DNA of 64,000 bases from Homalodisca vitripennis. Lineage: Eukaryota > Arthropoda > Insecta > Hemiptera > Cicadellidae. Positions 37,740-50,800 of this stretch are shown one piece after another (within the stretch, counting starts at the first letter, position 1; each line of letters opens with the position of its first letter). Both the position numbers and the translations under genes were made by a program. Where the stretch lies: NCBI RefSeq assembly GCF_021130785.1, contig NC_060213.1:70049501-70113500 (forward strand), given 5' to 3'. The notes beneath the pieces are model-generated. The model did no database searches. It was not told where the DNA came from and saw nothing but the letters and a program-made list of their open reading frames with translations.

Positions 37740-38610
37740 TATTTTCAAATATTGTACTTTTCCTGTCTGCTCCATGCTTCACGCTACCTGGCTTGGTCTG
37801 CAAAACGAAGATTGCGCGCATGAGGAAGTATGAATTCGTAGCCTAGAGCTCTGATAGACGTTCGTACATTATCAGGATACTACTTTCCTTCCTTTTGTGT
37901 CCAGCGATGCCAGTTTCACATTACATTGTGATGAACCAAATGTTTGTTGAAAAGCGGGTAAACTAAATCCCAAGAAGAATTTTCTTTTTAAGCTGTAAGC
38001 AGTCAATAAATTGTATAGTTCATACTTTAAGAATATAAGCAAAATTATTTTAAAATTAATCTATAACTGATAGATATGTAAGCCTAGATGGCGCATATAT
38101 CTCACTCACAGTACTAAAGTCCACAGTTGAATCTCTGTAGATAGAAATTGATTTTTGCTGATTTATGGATGGGCTTGTTATGTTTTAGTTTATGTTTACT
38201 ATATTGGACTTTAAAAAGCAACTGGAACTTCTCCTTTGACCTGCCAGTACGGGCTGACTTACTAAAGTTTTAAGCACTTGGTGGAAAATCAATCAACTGT
38301 TTTTTTGTTTTTTTTTTTTTAATTCCACTCACGTGATACAGAGTTTCCAGACAATTCATACTAAAAAGGAATACATATATATGTGGCAAATCGGTTGAAG
38401 TTATATCTTAATCTGGATATACAGTGTGGGGATGGAGCAGAAGATAAATCGGAGAACAAAAAAATGCACCATAAGCCGAAATCTCTGTAGAAAAGATGTA
38501 CATCATCAATTCGACACCACCCCAGCTCGCTCCTGGAAGCAGGAATGGCCTAAATTTTGAGATAAGAGGAATTTGGTGGTAGGTTGAATTCTTCATAATG
38601 AAAAGTCTAC
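37740..38610. other. No gene seen
   Basis: A minus-strand frame near 37790-37880 reads protein-like sequence ('RTSIRALGYEFILPHARN') but with stops and no family I recognise. The remainder is AT-rich. Confidence 0.4.
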
Positions 38611-38615
38611 TGTGT

Positions 38616-38621
38616 TTTATT
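38616..38621 (-). terminator. Poly(A) signal AATAAA of lipocalin B
   Basis: AATAAA on the minus strand, about 75 bases beyond the gene B stop codon. Confidence 0.55.
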
Positions 38622-38694
38622 TGATATTATATTTTATATGACTCATATGATATATAGACTTAAACTCTGAATAATCTTTTATCTACCATTCATG

Positions 38695-38852
38695 TTAACA
38701 CACATAACGTGGGCAATTCCTTCTGTTAACTTCTATCAGTTTTTCCGGGCATATATTATTTGCTCTGAGGGCAGCTTCAACTCTCCTTTTAGTTTTCGGG
38801 GTCAGTCCTCTGATGTCTCTAGAAATAACGTTTACGATTGGATCTCCATTAG
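38695..38852 (-). CDS. Lipocalin B last exon (C terminus)
   Basis: 158 nt after TTTCAG. Encodes 'GDPIVNVISRDIRG', 'EAALRANNICPEKLIEVN' and a Cys-rich end. It aligns with gene A exon 7 and with the apolipoprotein D C-terminal pattern. Confidence 0.87.
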
Positions 38853-41800
38853 CTGAAACAGAAATAATATGTGTGACATCACTGTTCCACATTAAAAATT
38901 ATGACTAATGATTTAATCAGTAAATAATGTTCCAATGTACGAGTATCATTTACCACAGTACGAGTTTTAATATTGAACTGAATATATATTAAAAAACACA
39001 TTATAGAATAGTTATTTAATACAAGTTTTCATACAAAAATCCTCTTATTAATTTTGTACATAATATGATTAGTTGTAGTGTGTATTATTAAAACACCAGG
39101 GTGTCTGGGTTAAAAACTGAAATTAATTTCATTAGAATAATTTTGTATATTTTATTGATGATTTTAATTACTAACATAAAGTAATAGAATCAAGATTGTG
39201 TGTTTAAAGCTTAATGCCACATTTCAAACACAATGCCAAAAAACTACGTATTAAAAACGCAATGTTTTAATGTAACCGAACCTAATCATTCCTGTTCATA
39301 ACATCTACCTAGCCTAGTACCATGCATGATAATTATGTTTACTGAGAATTCAGGTGCTTACAGAGCCACTGTTGAATTGTATTCCATACCATTGACTGCA
39401 TTCATCCTGCTATAATGGTTTTCATTTAGCAGCAAGACGCTCCGAAAGTAAATGTGGTTAGGACTGATGCTCAATGCATCATTAGGTAATTTTTATAGAA
39501 CAAACAGTAACAGTCACATTTATTTGGACATGACACAACTTTTTGCAGTACCGATAATGCTTGATCAAATTTCAGCAAGACGCTACTCCAGCACAGTATT
39601 GCAAATATGTTTGGAATTTCCTTAAGGAACAATTTAGGTCGTTGGATCGGTAGAATAGGGCCTTTTGAATGGCCAGCAAGATCGCCAGATAGATTCCCCC
39701 CCCCCCACCTAGATTTCCCTGCATGGGAAATTATCAAGTACTTGGTGTACCAGGCAATACTAGAAACAATACGGGAACTAAGGAACCGAATTTTGGCTAC
39801 ATTTTATATTATAACGACAGACTCACAAACACAAGAGCTACAAATTGCATACCGACTAGACCGAGTGACTTTGTGATTACATTGCACTTTACTAGTCTAC
39901 TATCTTAGTTGTAGACCATAGATATCTCAATTTTATATACAACATAACTGGTTAAAATCAATAGTACATTATTATATCGCAAATGTTAGTTATTTCTAGA
40001 CAGGTCTAGCCTGAAAACCATGTACTGAGACATACTGTAAAAAGACAAATTCTAACTAATAGTTGTATTTTTATTATGAGCATGTTATAGAAGATTTAAA
40101 ACAAACGGAATTGACTTTTTTGACACTTTGGTAATGATATTGATAATAAACATATCGGTGTATTTTATCTATCCCTTCTAGATAACCACGTTGTTTGCTT
40201 ATAGAATGAAAGTTATATTTCTGATACTGGATTATAAATCATAGCCAGTTACCTCATGTGAGTTAACCGAATCGGTAAGTATATTTTAGTAAACTCTATA
40301 ATTGTAATTGCTCTTTTCTATTAAAAATAACTCACCTGTTCTTGCGTTACATGCGTAAACAATTAAAAAGGATTTAAAACAATCTGTATCCAGGACAGAC
40401 GCAATAAAAGTTTCTCCAGCTGTAACATACACAATTTTACTATCAGTAAATACACTTCTCCAGCCTTAAACTTCCGTTTGTTTATTACTCTATTTTTATT
40501 CCCAATATTCACGGAGAGTATATCAGATTGAAACTATACTAAAGCAAACTCTCGGTTAAAACTTTACTATACAGTATAGTGGAAAATTTGTGAACTCAAA
40601 CATGATATAAACATAAAAATAATACAAAAAATAAAAAATTATATATTGGAAAATGTCGTATTCCTTTATACTAGTGATATTACAATAAGTCTTACTGTTT
40701 TAAATACTAAGATCGGCAATTTAGTAAGGCAAATACAAAGCCCCCTTCTGCATCCAATAATCTAGAACGAACTTCCAAGTACAGGTGTGAACCCTTAACA
40801 ATCCTGGTGTGCCATTCGGTCCCGTACGGGTGTGACACCTCGGTGTTAACGGCCCAAAATTTCAACAAATAAATTAGTTTAACCTAATACTACGAAAATG
40901 TCTTATTGCTACTTTAGTGATTATTTTAACCACCTTTATACTGGTAAGACCTCTACAATATATAACAATGCTGCCGTACACATCAAGTGCCATCCGGATT
41001 AATATAGGAAAATATAGGCGTTAAGGCCACTTCAGAAGAAAGGGACAGGAGTTCTGCCACAGCCTGTATATGCATTAAATTGAAGCCCGCGGTGATGCGA
41101 CAACACCGGTGTTGTCACAGCCACGTGTACGGAATGCGCTGAAATCAGCAATAGTTGTGTTCACGGTAACTAGAACTAGACGGTAGGGCTCACGCGCATC
41201 TGGCTGTGAGGCCGTGACGTCACCTGCACCAAGTTGGCCGTGCCGTCCACTATGTATGCCTAGCTTCTCTGCTCTAATCCTAACAGGAAGCGATTTTATC
41301 AAGCTTATGGTTGGCTTTTCTTGTTACGTTCCTTAGACTATTATTATTTTACTAACACTGACTCGCATGTCAAGAAATTTGTTTTGAAATTAATTATTTT
41401 ATTAAGTTTTGTAGGCTAAGGTAGTTACTACTGTAGAACTACTTAGGATAATTGATTTTAAAATCTTCAACTATTTTACAAGTACAATCACACTTTAATT
41501 ATTTTTCATTTCAAATCTTCCGAAAAGGTTCAGGAGTTAAATAATAATTTCGTTAAATGAGATTTTTTCATATGAAGTATTTTATTATTGAAAAAATCTT
41601 CTACATACACTATGAACAACTATGAAACATTGAATAAAATAAAATGTCAAAACCGTTGTAACGACCAATTTAATAAAAAGAATTTTAAAAGAATTCTGTA
41701 TAAGCAAACGTAATTAACATATATTTAAGTTAATCATTTATAAATGTTTCAAAACTAAAGTTATTAAACAATAGTGTCTTGTATTTGACGTAAATCATTA

Positions 41801-44800
41801 CATCAATATTCTTTATTTTGTTCATCTTCTTTGATTTTTTTCTCGCAGTGTCAGAAGTTTCGTCTTTCTTCATTGCTCTTTTGAGTTCTTTCTTCTTGTT
41901 CAGGTCTTTCATTCTTATAAAGGATCGCATTATAACATATGTTGCAATAGCAAAAACGTCCACATCACAGTACTTTCCTTTGATTATATCAATCAGCTTC
42001 TTCATTACTTGAGGACTTTTATTTAAGCTATCACCGAGAAATCGTTGGAAATCTTTTTTCTTATTCTAAAACAATGCTTAACTATTTTGATGACGGATTT
42101 ATTAGAGCACCCCTTGACAAAACCAAAACCCAGTCAGAATTGTTTGTTTCCAGTTCTTTCTCCATATTGAAAATCACTCTTAAGGCCTTTTTTATTAACA
42201 CGGTATGCTACTTAACCAGCTAACATTTTGATTAAATCTGTGTTCTCTTCAAGGTAAACTAGTTTATTATTAGTTATTTCAGTCAAATTTTCAATCAGTG
42301 ATTCTGCAATGGAAATAAATTCTTCATTATAGATATCGTTCGCTTCCAACTTGCCTTCTGTCAAGTCTGTATTTTTCACAATCTAGTACTGGTTCTTCCA
42401 AGTCTATATTTTTAAGAACGTCCACACTTAACGTTTCACACTGTTCAGCAATACAATTGCCTGTTTTTAATATGTCACACGCACTTTTGCTGAATAACAG
42501 GTATGTGTCACCGCTGTGGAGAGAGGGTAGTCGTAAAATTTCCCAAATCCTCTAATTAGTGAAAAATACGACTCCAGAACATCTTGATTACACTTCACTG
42601 ATAGTAAATATTTATAACCTTCGGTTACGTATACGTAGCCCTGACTCTTCAATCAACTTGACACATTCAAAAAATATTTCATCCGTTACACTTTGGTCGA
42701 ATTTCCAATTAATACTTAGGCTTCTAATAATAATTACTTGAACACTTACATGTGGCCCTCTAAACATGTCTTGAGCGGCGTCGTAGTAAACATCAGATTT
42801 TACCTTCATCTCGTCAAAGCACATAACAACGTCTTTGTGAAAATCATCGCTCAAAACTGCCGATTGTCCTTTGAGTAAATTTTAACTTATATTTAAAAAT
42901 CCAGGAGGAGTAGAGAACTGTGACAACCGTCTTCCTATAGTAGCCTCGCTTGGTAAGGGGTATTTTAAAGTATCTTTAACATAGGCAAAGGCTTTTATTG
43001 AAATACACCTAACCGCGACAGCTTTTGCAACATCTTCACTAGACCAATTTGTACATTTTGCTTTTAAACGTTTTTGTTGTTGAATTTTAGAAAATAGCTA
43101 TTCATATTTCATTAAATCATGTTTTAATTTAGTTATAACTTGTTGGGCACATTTTAGTTGCTCTGTTAAAAAAATTATTTTTTCTTTTAGTTCTTTGTTT
43201 TCGTTTATTAATTGGATGTTCTGCACGTCATTATTACATAAATGTTGATTTTCAGACTCTAGTTCGTCCAAGGCTGCTGTATTTCGCTGCTTCTTCCTTC
43301 TGCCGAATTTTCTATTAACGATTTTAAAATTTTCTTACAATTACGTTTATCTGCACGAATTTGTCTTTCAATGGATCCCAAAGTGTCGGTTGAAGTTGGA
43401 ACTGTTGGTACAGAGGATTCTTTCAGTTTACGTTTGGGTGGTAGGCCTAATAATTCCGATTTCAAATCTCTTTCATAATCACTTTCCAATAAATGTTCCG
43501 AGCAAATTCGGGCTGTTTTACTGTTGAATTCATCTTTTTGTTTGCAAAAATGCTGCCATTGTTTGTGAAGATCTTTGTCCTTTGGAAAAACGTGAAATGA
43601 CAATTTCAGTTTCTTCGCATTATCCGAATGGTTTGTACAACCGGCAACGGCATAACACAGCATTTTAAAGAGAGATAAATACTCAGTCTATCAATAAAAC
43701 TCAGTAAAAACAGTCCAAAACTACAAACACAACCGTCGTGGCTAAAGGCCGCACTACACACAACTAACAACACTAGAGCGCTGTGTCTAGTGTAGGGCGG
43801 TCGGTCAGCGTGACGTCATCTGCCCGGCGACCCACTGCGCATCCACCTCGTGAGCGCTACCGTCTTGTTCTAGTTACCGTAGTTGTGTTGTACGCAGGCC
43901 TTGAGCCGTCTAAAAGCACCATGTACTTTATTAATTACTAAATGAATCGCCTAGGTGGCAGCACCTCTCAGAGTACCTCTCTCTCTCTCTCTCTTTAAAA
44001 AATGTATACAACCTTCCTCACCACGAACCCAAGAGAAGATCTTTCACCTCCCACTGGGCAAACGAAGGCAACCTACCACACGGGCATACGAGCTTGTACT
44101 TTTGCTTCATTGTTTTTTTTTTTTGCGGGGGGGAGTCCTTGTATAAAACATTAGCTATGTTTTGTATTTAAAAGTTACATGAAATGTTTTTATTATTATA
44201 AATTAAGTGAAAAATTATAATCCGATTTCTCAAAAGTTTCAAAATATTCGGAATAAAACTGTTATACTGTTTCTAAACATAAGTGCTTTTAATTATCAAA
44301 TACAAATCAGAATACCTTATACTACCCTCACATGAGCAAAAGCACTACTCTAAACCAACGTCTTACATATTTTCAATGAATTCAGAGAAAATTGCTCTTT
44401 CTAGTAACTTTAAACCGGAATGTGTTATCTTTTCTATTTTAAAAGTTTTTTAAAACTTAAATACGGTATCTAAATCAAATTATTGGGGTGTGAAAATCGT
44501 ATCTTTTGCCCATTTTTGTTACTGCACTTTTTCTAAGTTACAAGAATATACTGCCTTTCCCCTAATAAACATGCTGGGAAACCGCTATTTGGCATGTTTT
44601 TTACATTAATTGGTTTTAAAAACAAAAGATTTAAACTGCTTGTTTTCCTGTTTTTGAGTGCTGTATGAACTCAATTAATCTGACGTAACTTTTTTCTTAT
44701 AATCCGCACTACACAATTTACTTTAAGTTAATCGCTAGTAATGAAAAAAGTATACTTACTATACTTATCAGTCACTCGGACGACCGCCCATTCATCATAT

Positions 44801-47800
44801 TTATCTATAATATATGTTTCTAGGAACTGCTGGTCATAACAACACCTCCTGAAAAAATTTGAAACATTAAGTTTAATAGTTACTGAAAAGATTATGTCTA
44901 AATTAGAAAACTATTGAGATTAATATAACAATCAGCATACGAAAAGCATAATTTCCTTTCTTTATATTTGTCTTTATAAAAGTTTAAAGTATCCATTAAC
45001 TTTGGCTATTTGGATCAGAAATATAGCATTGCTAGGTGCTATATTAATATTATATAAGAGGTGACAAACTTAGCACAAACATGAGCCAAAACCCCAAAGT
45101 ATTAGTGAAGACCAGAGACGCGTTCTGCAAAACGTGCGTTCCCTTCTCGACAACCCCGGTGACCGCCGATCCTCAAGAGTAATCTTCCTAGATGGTCCCG
45201 GGGGATATGGCAAAACGTCACTTCTTCGTGTCATACTGGCACACGTGCGTAGTTGTCGTCAGATTGCACTGGCCGTCGCCAGCTCGGGCATCGCTGCAGG
45301 AAACATGCCTGGTGGTTCAACGGCTCACAGCATGTTCCGGCTTCCACTCGATCTGGGCGACGGGTCTGGCGTTTGGAACATAACCAACGGGTCCCAGCGC
45401 GCAGAACTGATAAGAGCTGCTCAGCTCATCGTCTTCGACGAGGCCCCGATGGCCCATCGCTACATCTTTGAGATCCTCGACCGCTCGCTTCGAGATCTCA
45501 TGAACCGCGATGAGCCATTCGGTGGCAAGATCTTTCTGTGCTCTGGAGATTTCCGGCAGATCGCACCCGTTGTTGTAAAGGCACGAACGGCAGATGCCGT
45601 CGCGTGCGTTTCACTTCGGGCCTCGCGTCTGTGGCGACTGTTCCGCGTCTTCTCTCTGACGACACCGCACAGGACGAGCAGTTCCGTTGACTACTCTGAC
45701 TTCCTTCTCGCAGTAGGCAACGGCACTGTTCCGTCCAAAACTTTCGGGGAGGGTAGAGAGAGTGACACACTTATTCCCTTGGCCGAGGTGAGGTATGTCA
45801 CTGCATTACAAGTCCTCATCTCAACCGTCTTTCCTGCCGACGTACTCCGCGATCCCGATCAGTGTGCTCGTCGTGCGATCCTCTCGACTCTGAACGTGAA
45901 ACGTCCGAGAGATCAACGACATAATCTTGAACTCTGTAGACGGTCGCCTTCATGAGCTGCGAAGCGCCGACACTGTGGACCGTGAAGACGATGACAATCT
46001 GGCTTTTGAAGTCCCTCTACTGAACCAGGCTACAGGCATGGGTGTTCCTGATCACGTGCTGCGACTTAAGATCGGCTCAGTGTGCCTCATCATGAGGAAT
46101 CTAAATATCGCTGACGGCCTTGTAAACGGCACTAAGGTCATTGTGACGGCTATAACCAATCGGTTGATTACCGTCAGACGCCCTCACGACAACGACGCGC
46201 AACCTATCGGTATTCCTAGAATAATCTTTAGGTTCGCGATCGTTGAAGGTTCGCCGTTACTTGTCCGTCGACGTCAGTTTCCTCTGATGCTAGCATACGC
46301 GATGACCGGCCACAAGAGCCAAGGTCAGACAATAGATCAGGTCGGAGTCGATCTTCGCACTGATTGTTTCACTCATGGCCAGCTGTACGTCCTGCTCAGT
46401 AGAGTTCGATGTCCGGAAGACATCGTTGTCCTCGTCCGCCCCGAAAGGGTACACAATGAAGTCGCCTACGCGAAGAACATCGTGTACGGCGAACTTCTTC
46501 AGTGAACCGGATTGAGATTGGCAGTAGGCTAGGGGGCCTGCCCAAACAAAACTCCCCGTCGAGATTGACACTGGAAGTAGGCTAGGGGACCTGCCCAAAC
46601 AAAACTCCCCGTCGTGATTGACTAGGCAGTAGGCTAGGGGGCCTGCCCAAACAAAACTCAAAACTCCCCGTCGTGATTGACTAGGCAGTAGGCTAGGGGA
46701 CCTGACCAAACAAAACTCCCCGCCGTGATTGACTAGGCAGTAGGCTAGGGGACCTGCCAAAACAAAAACTCCCCGTAGTGACTGATTAGGCAGTAGGCAA
46801 TGGGACCTGCCAGAACAAAACTTCCCATTCTGATTGATGCGGCAGTAGGCTAGAGGGCCTGCCAAAACAAAACTCCTCGTCGATGTAAATAGTTTTCTGT
46901 ATATATGTAAATATATGGTCTCTATGTTTGCCGGCCTCCCCGTGGCGAGACTGGATACGTCATGCTTGCATTTAAAGCATTGACAAACTAACGGGCAAAC
47001 AATTTTAACAATACATTATTACCAAATAATTTGACACAAGTACATACATAACTAAATATGCAAAGATGTACACGACATTGAAGATTAACATTAACCAACG
47101 ATTGATGTAATTTTGTTAATAATATATGGTCTCCACGTTTGCCGGCCTCCCCGTGGCGAGACTGGATACGTTATGCTTGCATTTAAAGCATTGACAAACT
47201 AACGGGGCAAAACAATTTCAACAATACATTATTACCCAATAATTTTACACAAGTATATACACAACTAAATATGCAAAGATGCGCACGACATTTAAGATCA
47301 ACATTAACCAACGATTGATGTAATTTTGTTAATAATATATGGTCTTCAGGTTTGCCGGCCTCCCCGTTGCGAGACTGGATACGTCATGCTTGCATTTAAA
47401 GCATTGACAAACTAACGGGCAAACAACAGTTTCATCAACAACAATAAGTTATTACCAAATCATTTGACACATGTATATACACAACCAAATATGTAAATTT
47501 CCACACGACATCAGAGAATATCATTGACTGTAATTTTGCTATAATAGCTGTAATTTTGTTAATAATATATGGTCTCCGTATTTGAGCATTGACAAACTAA
47601 CGGGCAAAGAACAGTTTTATCAACTTAAAGTTACTAGCAACTAATTTGACACAAATAATGTGTTTTCCCACGGCAAAGGACACAGTTGGGGACACGTAAA
47701 TTGAAAACCTCAAGTCCGAATCTAACCAACAACCGAATCCCTCCTGTCCCCGAATTCCGCTTATCCCCGAATTTGCAAGCGTACATCATGGAAACGAAAT

Positions 47801-50800
47801 TGTTCCACTAAGAGGTATCAACTTTAATCACCGAATAATAAATATTTTGAAGTATTATCAGGACTCTCTGTATTGAGACCGGCTATACACTATTGTAAGA
47901 AGCATTGGACAACCACGGTGGAAAAACAAAATTTTTGCCTCTAATTGCTATTTATTTATTTGGTCTCCGTATTTGAGCATTGACAAACTAACAGGCAAAG
48001 AACAAAATTTATTAACTAAAAGTTAATAGCAACTAATTTGACATAAGCATATGTACCGCTAAATCTCCCAACTTGCACACATGATGCGTAAACATTATTA
48101 GTAACGATTTGACTGCTATCGGACCCGAAATCTCAATTTTCACGTAAAAAATAAAAAATTTCGCACGTAATCGCGTTTCAATCACGGCCTACCCAAGGGA
48201 GATACAGCAAAATATTATTTTAACTTCGTTGTAGACCACACTATACACTAAATATTGTTTGATAATGTGTTTCCCACGAGGAAGGACACAGTTAAAGCTT
48301 TCATAAACTAACGGGCAAACAAAAGTTTCAACACCAATAAGTTTATTAGCAAATCATTTGACACAAGTATACACAGAACTTAATATGCAAATTTGTAAAC
48401 GATATGAAAGAACATCATTCAATAACGACGATAACTGTAATTCCGTTACTAATATATGGTTTCCCGTGTTTGAGGGCCTCGCCGTGGCGAGACTGGATAC
48501 GTCCATGATTGCATTTAAAGCATTGACTAACTAACGGGCAAACAAGTTTTGATCAACTATAAGTTATTAGTAACTAATTTGACACAAATCGTACCGCTAA
48601 ATCTCCCAACTTGCACACGTGATGTGTAAAACAATATTCAATAAGTTATTACCAAATTTACCAACATTTGACACAATTGTATAAACAACTAAATTTGTAC
48701 AAGATATGAGTGAACATCATTAACCAACGATTGCTGTGATTTTGCTAATAATATATGGTCTCAGTGTTTGCCGGCCTCCCCGAGGCGAGACTGGATACAT
48801 CGTGCTTACATGACATACTAACGGGAAAACAACAGTTTTATTAACTAAAATTTACTTGCAACTAATTTGACAGAAATATATGTACCGATAAATCTCCCAA
48901 CTTGCACACGTAATGTGTAAACAATATTCAATAAGTTATTACCAAATCATTTGACACAAGTATATAAACAACTAAATTTGTACACGATATGAGTGAACAT
49001 CATTAACCAACGATTGCTGTAATTTTGTTAATAATATATGGTCTCAGTGTTTGCCGGCCTCCCCGTGGCGAGACTGGATACGTCGTGCTTACTGTACATG
49101 ACATAACTAACGGGCAAAACAACAGTTTTATGAGCTAAAAGTTACTTGCAACTAATTTGACAGAAATATATGTACCGGTAAATCTCCCTACTTGCAAACG
49201 TGATGCGTAAACACTATTAGTAACGGTTTGACCGCTATTGGACCCGAAATCTCAAATTTCACGTAAATTTTACAAGAATTTCGAACGTAATCGCGTTTTA
49301 CGTGCCTAAATAAGGTAGATACTGCAAAATACTACTTGAGGTTTTTGTAGACAACATCGTACACTAAATACTGTTTAATAATGTGTTTTACCACGAGAAA
49401 TGACACAGTAGGGGACACGTAACTTGAAAACATCAAGTCCGAATTGAACCAACAACCAAATCGCTCCTGTCCCCGAATTCCGCTTATCCTCGAATTTGCA
49501 AGCGTATATCATGGGGGCCTGGGGGCGTAGCCCCCAGCGAGCCAAAGGCGAGTCCTATATATATACAACCGCATGTGTAACTGACTGACTCACTCACGTA
49601 TACTAATTCTAACCTACTTCCAGATGAGTTAGAGACTTGAAATTTGGTACACAGATAGCTTTCCACGTGTAACCACCAGGAAAATCCCGAAAAGTGAGAA
49701 TTTTTCATTTTCAACCCCTCAAAAAAATTCCCAAAAAATCGCGCATTCTTCACCCCTGCAGGCATTTTTTGTAAGCCCGATAGCGGGCGAAACCGTTGGA
49801 GCTAGCTCGGATCTGACGAAAAATTCATAATCAGGAATGAGATGAACTACAAAAAAGGTCCAGTGACTTTTTGCTCTATCTTCCATGGTTTAAGCGACAA
49901 AACGCTCGAACATTTGAAATTCCAGAGATTTTTTTCGATAAAAATAATGTTTCAAGCCCGATAGCGGCCGAACCGTTGGTCGTAGCTCAAATCTGATTGA
50001 CCCCATCAAATTAGCAAATTGCGCGATCTACAGAAAAGGTCCAGTAATCTTTTGCCCTATCTCGATTGGTTTGGCCGAAAAACGTGGATTATGTACAATT
50101 TTGTTGTAACTTTTACGCGAAACTTTTGTTTTTGGGGTCGATAGCGGCGAAACCATTGGTCGGAGGTCAAAATAAGACTAACGTTTTATTTAGGAAATAA
50201 GATGACCTACAAAAAAGGACCAGTGACTTTTTACTATATTTCCCTTAGTTTGACCGCAAAACGCGATTAAGTGAAAATATTGGACATTTTCGCCTAAAAA
50301 TTTACATTCCGGGCTTGATAGCGGCTAAACGGTTGGTCGTAACTCAAAACAAATTTTAAACGGGATTTAGGAAATCACGTGATCTACAGAAAAGGTTCAG
50401 TGACTTCGGAGTTGGCTGAGCGTTAGCTAAGCGTCAATAGTAGATAGGGACAGAGGAATATTTATTATGTTCACAGACACAATACCCTCTAAAAAAGGCC
50501 CAAGTGTGTCATTAACCCCCGGTAATATTAACCCCCCCCCCCCCGGGGATTTCCTGGTATGACCTGATAACCTCCTGTACATTCAACCCCCTGATGTGTT
50601 AACCCCCCTGGTAACATTAAACCCCCCCAGGGAATTTCCTGCCATGACCTCATGTCCGAATTTTACCAGTCACCAAATCTCTTAACCCCCCCCCCTGGGA
50701 AGATCCTGGTATGACCAGATAACCCCCTGGAGACTTATCCCCCGGTAACGTTAACCCCCCCCCTGGGAATTTGTTCATATGACCAGACAATATCCTGACG

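Larger units (their letters stand above)
45060..49552 (+). mobile_element. Helitron-type element, helicase half plus satellite-bearing tail
   Basis: A GC-rich helicase coding segment is followed by a 53-bp minisatellite, a 210-230-bp tandem array and a short GC-rich hairpin end at 49519-49537. No Rep/HUH nuclease is found upstream, so it is 5'-truncated or non-autonomous. The exact ends are uncertain: the hairpin is not followed by a textbook CTRR, so a Helentron/Helitron2 variant is possible. It occupies the largest intron of lipocalin B. Confidence 0.6.

Noticed and set aside
45134..46505. Cellular PIF1 helicase gene
   Set aside because: Lacks PIF1 N-terminal sequence and introns; motif wording, tail satellites and terminal hairpins fit a Helitron.
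46290..46865. 191-codon minus-strand open frame
   Set aside because: Repetitive translation of the 53-bp minisatellite plus the antisense of the helicase.
46515..49110. CRISPR-like array
   Set aside because: Units are contiguous satellites without unique spacers, in an insect nuclear genome next to a Helitron helicase.
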